Below, in pieces: positions 37,901 to 48,051 of a stretch of 64,000 nucleotides of DNA. Numbering within the stretch: position 1 is the stretch's first letter; each line of letters begins with the position of its first letter. The notes under the pieces were generated by a model that was not told the origin of the DNA, searched no databases, and was given only the letters and a program-made list of their open reading frames with translations. A program made the position numbers and the translations under genes. The DNA comes from Chondrosia reniformis. Taxonomy: Eukaryota; Porifera; Demospongiae; Chondrillida; Chondrillidae. Location of the stretch: assembly GCA_947172415.1 (NCBI GenBank), contig OX359199.1, positions 5,763,384 to 5,827,383 on the forward strand. Reading direction: 5' to 3'.

Positions 37901-38742
37901 AGCAGCATTAGCCCCACAGTTTATCATCAAAACTCTATGCCAGAGACACACTCATTGGTATTTGACACTCACTGCCTCATGACATAGCGTATTATTCATT
38001 AATCCTGTTTATTCTATAGGGGAGCATCAGTAGTAGTATGCAAACACAAAGACAGAATTCCAGTAAGTGTAATAATCTAGTCCTTAAATGAGGTTTTACA
38101 TTTTATGCATGTATTGCATTGTTTCAAGGCTACTTGTCATTAGTCTGACTATCCAGACACCATTTTCCACTTTTGGAATGAGTTTGGAAAGTGTGTCTGA
38201 CTAACTACATTGTCATCATTTAGTGTTATGCTCATAGATGTTTGATGACCTAATTGTTATGATTTAATAAAGTTTTAATTATGACATATGTATGTAAGTA
38301 TTCAAACTAGTGAAGGGTTTAAAAAGGTAATTATTATCTAAGACACCTCCTTTCTGGTAGTTACAGCACCATCCTCTAAAGAACTTAATGGAGCCCCTCC
38401 AATAAGTAACCAGAAAATGGAAGTGAGTTCTCCCTTCTAACATTGCAATTACCACTTTATAAGGAAAACCTGGTTACACCATTTACACATTTTATACACA
38501 TACGTACAACAGAAGTGCTTTGTTTGATGACATTAATGCTGCAGTATTGGTCTCCTAACTGTCCTATTTCAATATACTGTAACATACCTTCTATGTAGTC
38601 TTCTATTAGTATATATTAATCTTCATCTGTATGTATGCAAGTGACATACCAAGGTAATTATATGTTATATAAACTTTCCCTTTTCTCCATGTCCACTTGT
38701 TAGATTGTTGAACAAATTGAAGAGGATGATACTGATTTATAA
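22991..38742 (+). CDS. DOCK1: DOCK-A family Rac exchange factor (DOCK1/2/5-like)
   Basis: Atypical GEF that, with ELMO, loads GTP on Rac for migration, engulfment and cell fusion. Start ATG 22991 gives MSKERKWLPTANAKFGVG. The SH3 domain follows: VICNFDRGYPFLPLKLGDVV, GWYRGFSLRGKAKKGIFPAS (about 23130-23870). Next are DLLDWRRQILTQSLTR and the helical region that in DOCK1 docks ELMO. The DHR1/C2 lipid-binding domain has RHDIFIELVSGYFDKGPKKS (about 27525-27650) and NHMDQYSVRFIFGHMSAGNR (about 28545-28615). A long armadillo-like middle follows (VDLLRLLRWSNHKHHLKQVM; LWNNFFLYSVSFSVQEALQL at 33378 on). The DHR2 catalytic domain runs from about 34850 to 37620 (YIYRLTEMHKSAGSYNEAAF; FIFRGLEYEKLTSFNERLS; GGLKNYN). 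The Pro-rich tail has VPPPVPKKQRP and ends IVEQIEEDDTDL, TAA 38740-38742. The SH3 domain and Pro-rich tail place it in DOCK-A; it is probably the single counterpart of DOCK1/2/5. Confidence 0.93.
25206..25380. repeat. (CT)n-rich microsatellite, DOCK intron
   Basis: Runs of CTCTCC and CTCT over about 175 bp. Spurious Ser/Pro/Leu (plus) and Arg/Glu/Gly (minus) frames arise from it. Confidence 0.97.
26559..27153. repeat. Two abutting minisatellites, DOCK intron
   Basis: The first block (about 26640-26795) is six near-perfect copies of a 27 bp unit with TTACATATTATATCTACC. The second block (about 26797-27153) has about eleven copies of a ~32 bp unit with CTACCTATCCCTACCCTAC followed by a variable ATATACATAGTAT. 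The shared CTACCTATC core suggests one unit evolved from the other. Confidence 0.95.
29690..30087. repeat. Minisatellite with higher-order structure, DOCK intron
   Basis: A short core, ACTTCCTATTCCTTCAC, is nested in a longer unit of about 50-65 bp that also carries CATCCTGTTATACTGAGC and ACAGTGTTTCTCAGTT. The array ends at the acceptor of the following DOCK exon. Confidence 0.93.
33159..33326 (+). repeat. G-rich satellite (GGGGT/GGAGT), DOCK intron
   Basis: Tandem GGGGTGGGGTGGAGT blocks start just after the donor (GTAAGT at about 33151) of the exon encoding QGSVSFEHS. There are dozens of G4 tracts on the transcribed-sense strand, so strong G-quadruplex potential in the pre-mRNA. Confidence 0.95.
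35973..36027 (+). repeat. Perfect 14 bp inverted repeat, DOCK intron
   Basis: TTTTGGATGGTTCA (35973-35986) and TGAACCATCCAAAA (36014-36027) flank a 27 nt loop. The preceding AGAATAAGGATTTCTTCTAA also appears, with one change, at about 2809-2828 in an EXOC2 intron, suggesting a dispersed element. Confidence 0.6.
36636..36772. repeat. Minisatellite, 27 bp unit, DOCK intron
   Basis: Five essentially identical copies of a unit containing TGTACTTTGTGATTCG and TTTTATTGTAT, just before the acceptor of a DHR2 exon. Confidence 0.95.
38141..38207. repeat. Small fold-back element (MITE-like), DOCK intron
   Basis: The left arm starts TAGTCTGACTATCCAGACAC and the right arm ends GTGTGTCTGACTAACTA. The arms pair imperfectly through CAGACAC..TTTCCA. 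The end sequence resembles that of the fold-back at 56556-56646 (TAGTCT...CCAGAC). Confidence 0.45.
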
Positions 38743-40268
38743 GTTGTGAAACACTTCTTTTCTTTCTTAATAACAGCCTACTGACTTGTAGTATATAATG
38801 TTTGAAATGGGTGTCCTTGTATTATGATTTATATATACGTATATAGTTCATTTTATACTTGCATTAACTTTTAATATACAAATTCATTTGGTGTAGTCTA
38901 TAAGTAACTAAGACATAGACATTATCCTTGTGGCCATGTACTGTACATATTTTATTATTGCCAACAAAGAGCCAGTGTTGTACTAGCTCCCTGCTGATTC
39001 CAAATTTCAATTGGCTCAAGGTTCTACTTCCAATTTCCCACTTGAATGGGTTGGGTCGCTCCTATTGGTTGAACATGTTGCTAGGAATTGATACAAGAAT
39101 GTAGGTATATATAGAGAGAGAGTTCTAAGAACTGTTAATCATCAGTTAGTTCTAGACTTAATTGGTCCTCATATGCTTAGAAACTTATGTGGAAAATTCA
39201 AATAATCAATTAGCTCCCTCCCCATACATTAATTATCAAAAGCATGTTGTTCTATCAACTGCTGTTAGGAGCTGTTACAACTGAACAGTCACAACAGACA
39301 AACAGACTAAATCTCCTTTATCATGACCCTTACACTCACTCGATCTTCCCTGCCTATAACGGTCTACTGAAAATAATTGATAAAAGTATAGAATAAGATT
39401 AAGATTAGTACAAATACAAAAAATCAACAATACAACCTCAGAGTAGTATGAACCTGGGATTAAACATGATAAAAATGTATTGGCCTGGACCACAATTAGA
39501 ACATTAACTTAGCTGGTAACACAATGTCTTAATTTAAACTTTATAAAGTACAAATGAACTTCATTAAGAGCATGAATAATTCCCATGTAACTATCACTCC
39601 CTCCTCCTTGATCCTTGTTCCTTAATTGGACATGTTGCTAGGTAACTGATAATAGACTTGCATGACAATTTTATAAATAGATAAATATACAACAAATCAA
39701 TCACAATACTTGTCTAATCAAAATTTAATGATAGTATGTATAAACGTTAAGTACAAATTACATTTCGAAAAAGTAAAAAAAGTATTTACATGAGGTGAAG
39801 ATGTTGCTAATACGTATATCATTATAGACTTCATTTAAAGTATCTTTATAGTTTGTCTGATTCTCTAAACAAGATGACCTACCAATGAGTGTAGTTTACG
39901 CATTGACAACGCCGAAGTTCCTCAAATTAGGCAATTGCAATTTGAGCAACGGCCATTTTGGATTATGGCAGCCTGGATTCTCAAACTGATTGAGCAACAG
40001 CAAGAGATGTATCCCACTAAAGAAACAATAGCGCAAAATAGCCTAAAAGAAGATAAGTCCTTGTGACGGTGTTGTGCATGTAACGTGCCGATTGACTTGT
40101 CCATTCATGCGCTTGCAAAAGCAAATAATCAGAGGTTCATTAAGCTTGTTTATTAATTAAGCACTTCTATTCATGGGGTCACTGTACATTTTATGATTTG
40201 CTTCGCTGGATAGCATTGAATGATTTCTAGTCGAAAATCAATAACAATAACAACTTGCTGAATAGGCC

Positions 40269-40332
40269 GGGTCATGTTATGCATGTTGTCTATTGTTCTT
40301 GGGTCATGTTATGCATGTTGTCTATTGTTCTT
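40269..40332. repeat. 32 bp tandem duplication
   Basis: Two identical adjacent copies starting GGGTCATGTTATGCATG and ending CTATTGTTCTT (40269-40300 and 40301-40332). Confidence 0.95.
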
Positions 40333-41522
40333 GAATAGGACCTCGAAAACAATTAGCAAAATTTTAATTCCACGATGTTCCGCCAAGTTCACGATGTTTC
40401 CCGCCGACAATTTCTAATAAATAGTCGAGGAAATTTTCAGTCTTTGGCCTCCGGGCTATCAACTCTGGAGGTCTACTTTGGTGTGGATCGATGTGAAAAC
40501 CGTGGTAGGAGCACGACCATGGTACCATGCGACAAAGGGTCATCGGTGTTCGTATAGTGGGGTGGTCTCTCTACCTATGGGTTAGTGCCTGGAGATGTAT
40601 CTCACTATTAATCCTGCTTGTGTGTTAAATTGGCACTTGCGGATTCTTGCTATACGACCCGTACCTGGAGGAGCGTGGGTCCAGTGCCACTACGTAGTCG
40701 GTCAGGAACCCCTGTTGTAGGCTGCAGCTTCAGGTTGGTTTGGAAGACATTTGCATTTGAATTTGTATTCAGTTTTCGTATCCATGCATCAAAGCAGTAT
40801 TTCATTGTATATCATGTATTTTCAATTCTTTTCTTAATTGTAGTTCATTGAACTGATGGGTCCCTACTCTAAAGCGCCTGGCCGATCCCAATGAGCTAAA
40901 GTCTGTGTGCAGTGTTCCCAAGCTACGTTGTGTGCACATGATGATTCTCATTGGTGGGAGTTTGTGGTCCGCCAGGGTCGGGCTTGTTCTGTTCGTAGCG
41001 TGGCAGAGCAATACTAGTAACTGGTCATAGGTCGGTCAGGTACGCCGGATCGCTCCCGTGCAACTTCTCTTACGACGCAAGTAGTGGAAGTGTCAAACAG
41101 AGTTGAGAAACCGGAGGCCTTTTGGGGCACGAAGTACTTCTACCTCCACGTGGTGTGCCCTGGGATCACCTTTACACTCAGTAAAGTGATGCGAAACGAA
41201 GTACTGCAGCACCGTTCCAGTAGCAGGAGAAGAAACAGCAACCATGCATGAAGAACTTGTTTAAAAACTACATTGTTTAAACATTTTTTTAATTTAAAAC
41301 CATGTACATGTATATTTCATAATTATCAAACCAAAATGATCATTGTGCAGTGGTTATATACAATTCCAATTGTCGATAATGATGAATTCATAACCCATGC
41401 AGCTCATCGCAAAATGCGTAAGCATTCAGTATACTCTTGGAAATTATTGCATAACAAGTATTATAAAATCCAAAATTAGATTGCGGCAATGTTGCATGTA
41501 TCGTAAATGTTATTCGTGTTAT

Positions 41523-41815
41523 AAACGAAAAGAAAAAGGGAAAAAAAGGAGGAAAGTAGGCGAAAAGGAAAAAAGGGAAAAAGGTGGGAATTAAAACGAA
41601 AAAAGGGAAAAAAGGAGGAAAATGTAAGCGAAAAGAAAAAAGAAAAGGGAAAAAATGAGGAAAAAGTAAGCGAAAAGAAAAAAGGAAAAGGGAAAAAGGA
41701 GGAAAAAGTAAGCGAAAAGAAAAAAGGAAAAGGGAAAAAAGAGGAAAAAGTAAGCGAAAAGAAAAAAGGGAAAAAGGAGGAAGCGAAAAGAAAAACGAAA
41801 CGAATAAGAAAAAGA
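41523..41815 (+). repeat. Purine-rich satellite (GA/AAAAGG)
   Basis: Almost pure A/G on the plus strand. A unit of about 50 bp is built of GCGAAAAGAAAAAAGG, GAAAAAGGAGG and AAAAAGTAA, copied about six times. The Phe/Leu/Ser-rich minus-strand frame through it is an artefact. Confidence 0.95.
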
Positions 41816-42332
41816 AAACATTATGTCTTAAGGTGAGGCTTGGGGAGCACAAACAGGCAATGAGGATCGGGAGGTGCATGTGTGTGAGGTCATGTTATAT
41901 TATCATTTGCACCTTAACTGTACATTTATCTCTTCAAAATATATATCCACTTTGTACCAGCTACTACTTGGTTACTTTACATACATATATCAATGAGTAT
42001 ATGAAGTGAGTTTTTGAGAATTTGATGACAAAGAATATTAGACTGTTAGACTCCATACATTAAATTCAACTGAAGGATTTTGAAAATGGTTCTGTTGGGG
42101 TTACTGGAGTATCACCTTTGCATGAATTATCATTATAATTGTCAAAAATATGTTATGTAACAAAATGAACACTCCTTTTCAAAACAGATTTATAAAAATA
42201 AAATACACGTACAGCTGCTGTGTATACCTGGTTATGCATTACTGATTAATAATGTGCTGTGAGGAAAACAGTTACTTGTGCATTTGTAATTAAGTCTGAG
42301 ATCTTTCACTGAAAACACTCCAAGTGTAAATC

Positions 42333-45300
42333 TTATTGCTTAAGAAACTTTGTGATGCGGAAAGTGCTATCAAGTGATCCAGTCAAACATGTGTATATGT
42401 TTCTAATGTGAGTCCAATCAACACAAGTCAGAAGATCAGAATGGCCACCTATTTCTACTGTCAAGCCTAAATTCTTGTCAGGCATCATCTGTACACAGAA
42501 AGAAAATATACTCAGGGGTCAACCAGTTAGTTAGCAAGACATGTACAGGAAACACACACACATATATACGTACGTATATTAAGCATATTGTCATATTAGG
42601 AAAACAATAGAGAAGTTGCATACGGTAAAGTGTTTCAGCAAAATTCAAAAAAATTAACCCTATTGCCAAGCAAGAGAAATTAATAAATATAGTTAATACA
42701 TCTATTGGCTGTACAATTATGCAGAAAATACAACACAGGAATGATATTACATTCAGCTGAACAATGCCAAACTCACTGAGTAAACCAAAGCAGCTCCCTT
42801 TCCACGAAGAAGAAGATGTCTTCCTTCTACATCTAATGCAAAGGATTTGCCATGATTGATCCCTTGGTCTGAATACTGTGACAAGTCAGCCACATTCACC
42901 TCTGAAAGGCTCTCCCCAATCTTAACAATACTCCACTGCATCAGCTGAGGTGAGTATGGTACATGACACTCAAAGGTATTACTGTAATATAATTTGGCAT
43001 TGCTATCATACAACAAGAGATACATACGTATGGTGCGCAAGAAGAGTACACAGAGATTGTGAACAAGCTCAACACCTACATACGTACCTTTTGATCTTCT
43101 CCAAAGCTGAATATGCTGCTCTCATCAGCACTGTAGCTCACTTGGTAAACCTCTCCATCGTGTCCCTTCCACTGATGAAGCAATTCCTTAGCGTTAACAT
43201 CTAGAATAAGGAGCAAGTGACCATGTGTAGCTTATATCTACAGAGTATCCCAATAATGGATAGGTATATGTTAATAAGGTATTAAGATTATAACTAAAAT
43301 GGTACTTCTATTATTTGCTTTATCCAGTCATTAAGAAGTTCAATCTTTCAACTCACCAAGGACACTTATTGTTCCGTCCAAGCCTCCAGTCACAATTAGG
43401 TTTCCATTGTGATTGAAGGAAAGAGAATTGAGAGGGCTCTGGACAGTGTCAAACACCTACGTAACAATTGAGTCAAAACCAAATACATACTTACATACAG
43501 GTCCATCATAAAAAGGGTACATACTTATATACGTATAGGTTTAAACACACAAAATTGTACCTCTTGAGATCTTGTTGCCAAGTCACATACACGAAGCACA
43601 CCTAATTTGGTGGTAGATTGAGATGACTGCATTTCAATGGTCCTAGCTGATGGCAGATCAGGTGATGTAATTCCAAAATTTGACTTCATTCTATTGCCAG
43701 TACTTCCATGAGCTGAGCATGCAAACTTGGCAGAACCAGGACGGCAACAGATGCATGTAACTCTACATGTCAAATGAACACAGACAGTTGCAGCAATATA
43801 GCAGGGAACGCCAGATCAACAGAATGGAACCATACCTTTGATATTCCATTCCACATGTCATTTCAAAGGTGAATCTTTGATTGCGGACATCAAAAAGCTT
43901 TACTCTTCCATCATCAAGACCAAGAAGCAACTATAAGATGGAGATCATTAGCGGTATAAGGCACCAACTGTGCTTATATGGATTGGTATACAGACAGATA
44001 TAAGGCACCAACTGTGCTTATATGGACTGGTATACAGACAGATATAAGGCACCAACTGTGCTTATATGGACTGGTATACAGACAGATGAGGTATACAGAG
44101 AGTCTCACAGTATTGTCCTGATGCACTGGCATCCACTCCAGCGAGGTAATACTAGTCTTAAGCTGTGTTGCAGCTTTTGTGCCATAGGGAACTTTAGTGT
44201 GCCATATTCTACCAATTGCAGAGTATAACCAGGTACATATACGTATGCACAAAGTTGTACAGAATAAACAGTTAGGCTATCTCACTTGACCACATTGGAC
44301 TTGTCTATAGAAGCCACATTCTGGCCACTTGGAGAAATGCTACAGTTTGTTACACAAGAAGAGTGCCCCTTGTATAAGTCCTGTATGACAGAGGAGACAC
44401 TTGTATGAATATAGGTCCTATAGGATACAGCAGGCTACACTTGTCTACTTCCCTTGAGTCCCAATACTCACTTGCTCCATCACAAAGAAAGGATCATCTT
44501 TGCCATGTCCAAGAGAATGTATCTTCACATTTCTATGTCCTTCAGAAACAACATTCACTAAAGTGCACAAAACATACAGTATACACATAGTTATATAAGA
44601 ATAATATACATAGTTATATAATAATAATAATATAGTGTATACATAGTTATATAAGAATAATAATATAGTGTATACATAGTTATATAAGAATAATATAATA
44701 TACGTATGTAGTTATATGTGCACCATTGTAATCACTTAAACATAATACATTTACTGTACGAGTAGCTCATTTCTCAAGAAAATGAAATTATTAATGGCTT
44801 ACGAGATGTCTTGTCTTCAGTGCCATCTGCCGTTGCACCAGTCTGATGCTTGAACCCCTTTGAGGGAGTGGGTTTGTCCAACTGTTTCTTGCTGGGGGTA
44901 CCACTCCCCAGTGAATAGGTCCGTTTTATATCTGTTGGACTAACGTCATTCTTCTTAGAGTGGTCTTGTACCTTTTCTGCAGGAGAAGCATCGTCCTGCC
45001 CTTTGCCAGTTGATCTAGAGATGGAGTAAGGTGTATTCAGTTTAGGCACAGCATAATATTACACTTGCAGGCAGACGGAGGAACCAGGCGGGTTATGCAT
45101 GCCCTGTACCTAGACACCTTCTTGGTTGGGACAATATTAGCTGACATTGTATGCAGCATGCTACTAAGCCGTCCTTCCAGCTCTTGGTTTTTCTTCTCTG
45201 CTAAGTTTAGAGAAATCTTCACAGCGGCCAGCTGCTCGTGGAGCATGTGGTTCTCGGTGGTAAGTGATTGCACCTTAGCATACTCTGAGTCAAACTTCAT

Positions 45301-46255
45301 GAGAGCAGGTTTGGGTGGTAGGGAGTTAAGGAGCTCAAAGGTAAGTCACATTGAGACAAAACAATACAAACAAATAAATATAAGTTTGTAAGCAATAAGA
45401 CTAGGTAAACAGTCAATTTTGGTTGTTTTTCTTTAGCCTCAGATTGTTGTCAAACATCAGTAGGAAAATGGTGTTTTAACATACGTATTATTATGTGCAG
45501 CACTACTCTTCATGGAGGAAATGGATGTTTAGTATGTCCATGTATGCATTTATACAAATGGGAGGATATCCATGTATGTAAACACAGTGTCAAAGAAGTT
45601 CATCAAAGCAATTCTAAAAGTAGAAAGCCATTCTCTGGTAAAGTAGGTTGAAAAGGTGGGGAAATTCTCAGGATTTTGGCAAAATGGAAACACTACAAAA
45701 CAGAAAATAGCCAAACTTTGGGAGAGTCCAGCTAAAGTCTACTGGTAACATTACTACAACATACCAAACCACTCCTTCCATTCCTTTTTCTTTCCCAGGG
45801 TTTCCCCCATCCTCTCAAAGAATTGCTTGATTACATCCACTCGATCATTTCTCTTTGCGTGTATTAGAAAGAGTTTGAGCAGATTGGATTCGAGCTTAAA
45901 CAAAGTCTGCCTAAAATCACTGGAAAGTCGTGAAAACAGTCTTTGAGAGAGAACTTTCCAAAAGCCTTGAAGTTCTTGCAGATTAGATCGCTCAACGCAG
46001 GAAAATAAATGGGTCACTATACGATTAGCCTAATACAGACAAATAGATTCACCATAATTAGATTACATTACTTAGGGGTTCCGGAACATACGAACTACGT
46101 TAATGTCCTGCTAGAGAACCTTCATCGCTTACTCTGTAACTTTTATCAATAGCGGATTTTCTTTCATTCTCGAACCATTTCAGAGATTCTGTAAACCCTC
46201 TAAACAAGAGATATTCCTTTATCGCTTCATCCAAAGCTTCTATGCCGGACGCCAT
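42333..46255 (-). CDS. WDR91: WD repeat-containing protein 91
   Basis: WDR91 is a Rab7-linked regulator of early-to-late endosome conversion that restrains PI3P synthesis. Start ATG 46255-46253 opens MASGIEALDEAIKEYLLFRG and FTESLKWFENER, the LisH-like N-terminus. The next exon (about 45765-46030) has RLFSRLSSDFRQTLFKLESN and EWKEWFGM, matching the family's RLFSRLEDIYRPTINKLKTS and WKDWF. A coiled coil follows (YAKVQSLTTENHMLHEQLAA), then a Ser/Lys-rich linker (about 44800-45020). The C-terminal WD40 propeller includes ITSLEWMPVHQDN, LGLDDGRVKLFDVRNQRF, NSLSFNHNGNLIVTGGLDG and HQWKGHDGEVYQVSYSADES. It ends GSLDSTFRITKFLKQ, stop 42335-42333. The order matches human WDR91. The start codon is 42 bp from that of SKIC2 on the other strand. 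Confidence 0.93.
43957..44090. repeat. 44 bp tandem repeat, WDR91 intron
   Basis: Three near-identical units containing TAAGGCACCAACTGTGC, TTATATGGACTGG and TATACAGACAGAT. Confidence 0.93.
44583..44725. repeat. AT-rich tandem repeat, WDR91 intron
   Basis: Units of 24-35 bp with ATACATAGTTATATAAGAA and AATAATATAGTGT variations. Confidence 0.85.
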
Positions 46256-46297
46256 GTTGAGAAATAGAAGGGAAAGTCCCTACACTCGGCCGAGGTG
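46256..46297. promoter_or_regulatory. WDR91 / SKIC2 bidirectional promoter (42 bp between ATGs)
   Basis: Only 42 bp lie between the divergent start codons. They include the near-palindrome ACTCGGCCGAGGT and the purine stretch GAAGGGAAAG. Either both 5' UTRs are extremely short, or transcripts overlap and core promoter elements lie inside the opposite gene. Both start codons are supported by family-like N-termini. Confidence 0.7.
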
Positions 46298-48012
46298 ATG
46301 GACACAAACTTTGAGGTATGCATATGGGAGCATAAACTGTGTCTCGTAGATGTAATGTATTAGCAGTCAATCAGTGAGGCGTCAGGATTACACTCGTAGA
46401 CCTACATTATATGATATATCTCTACGTTCAGGTGGACTGCCAGGAGGCTGTAAGCAAACAGCTGAATCACTTCCTTTCGATGCCAACCCATCTGATACCT
46501 CTAATAAGACAAGATGGAGGGCAGAGGTAGGACGCCGAGTTAAACCTTTCCATTTTATACTTGAGTATTGCATGCTGTGTGCATATATATGATAGTGATA
46601 TATATTTTTTCCTATGTGTGTGTATGTACATTATTGTATATGTACATTATTGTATATGTATAGTTTTAATGTGGAGATGAGACCAACTGATGTCATGTCG
46701 GTGGAGCCTGCCAGCCCCTACAGGGACCTCACTTTCAAGAGAAGTGGTGACACAGTCTCTTATCTCGAGGTGAGTACACTGCCTGATGCACAGAGGTGCC
46801 ACCAGATGAGCGGTCTCGTTGCTCTAGGTTGACAAGGAGGGAGGACTAACTTCAAAGAATTCCCTTTCCTTACAAAGGGCACCATTGGGCCTCCTGAACT
46901 GCGCTGCTCGAGACGCTGCAAACATTCCCTTTTGGCCAGGTGTGCAACTTGTACTGACCATACACAGAATAATAAGTGTTTACAGGAGATGAAGATGTCT
47001 CATTATGTCTGTACCTTAACCTCACTGTAGGAGGATTTGATGAACAGAGCAAACCCATAGAGAGTGGTCAAGCATTTCCATTTGATGATCTTCCTGGAAA
47101 AGGTAGTGCCATATGTACTTGTATTAGTGTGTAATTAAGTCTATTATAGCATACGTAAGTATATGTGCTGTGTATACCTATAAATTGTATATAGTATATC
47201 TACGTATATGTTATTAAAATAATTATATAGTATTCAATGAATCAGAACTCTTGAAACCTTTAAGAACTGAGGAGGAACTTTTGGAAGGTGATAAATGGAT
47301 TCATTTTCTGTTACTGCATGACTCTCTTACAGCTTTAATAGTATGTTCTTTTCCTCTAAAGGTCCTTCATTTGATTTTATTGGTGTCTCTAAAGCTGAGG
47401 GTGATGATTTAGCAGCTAAGATTGAACCAGATGGAAGTGTTGATGGATCCACTGGAGTCAATAAAGTGGAAACATTTCCAGTTTTAACTTCAAAATCGAA
47501 AGTTAGCCTGCACGTATACATTGTGAATGTATTATGTACATATGAATGTACGTATACATTGTGAATGTATTATGTACATATGAATGTACGTATACAATGC
47601 ACATGCAACTTACATACATCCCAAGGTAACATTTTACGTGACTGTGTGAATCATGTTCAATTATAGAATGTAGAGAATCGTGGAAAGGTATCTGTCGACT
47701 CTAAATCATACAAGTGGGCTGTTCTGGATAATACCTCAACAGTTAACAAGGAGTTCAAAAAGGAAGTGCCAAATCCAGCCAAAATGGTACCTTACTACTG
47801 GAACATTTAAGTATCTTTTGGTGTAGCTTAATATTTACTTCAAGTCTGAATGATGTATACAGTGGCCATTCGAGTTGGACACCTTTCAGAAGCAAGCAAT
47901 CATGCACATTGAGAAACAAGAGAATGTGTTTGTGGCAGCTCACACTTCAGCAGGGAAGACAGTAGTGGCGGAATATGCCATTGCACTCTGCATGGCACAC
48001 CACACCAAGTGA

Positions 48013-48051
<39 letters not shown>

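Larger units (their letters stand above)
38743..42332. other. 3.6 kb intergenic region without a recognised gene
   Basis: Lies between the DOCK stop and the WDR91 stop. 38743-39850 is AT-rich and probably holds the DOCK 3' UTR. 40269-40332 is a 32 bp tandem duplication. 40370-41250 is clearly less AT-rich, with many CpG, E2F-like TTTCCCGCC near 40397 and several short frames of under 80 codons without recognisable homology; it could be a non-coding transcript or an unrecognised gene. 41523-41815 is purine-rich satellite. 41880-42300 is AT-rich with nothing seen. Confidence 0.5.

Noticed and set aside
39898-40066. Plus-strand open stretch encoding FWIMAAWILKLIEQQQEMYP
   Set aside because: About 55 codons with protein-like composition but no upstream ATG, no splice context I could support and no family match.
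40375-40851. Two short frames (60 and 77 codons) in the GC-shifted island
   Set aside because: No homology and no coding pattern; kept only as a possible non-coding or regulatory island.
41388-41879. 163-codon Phe/Leu/Ser-rich minus-strand frame that looks like a membrane protein
   Set aside because: It is the complement of the purine-rich satellite; hydrophobicity comes from TTT/TTC/CTT codons only.
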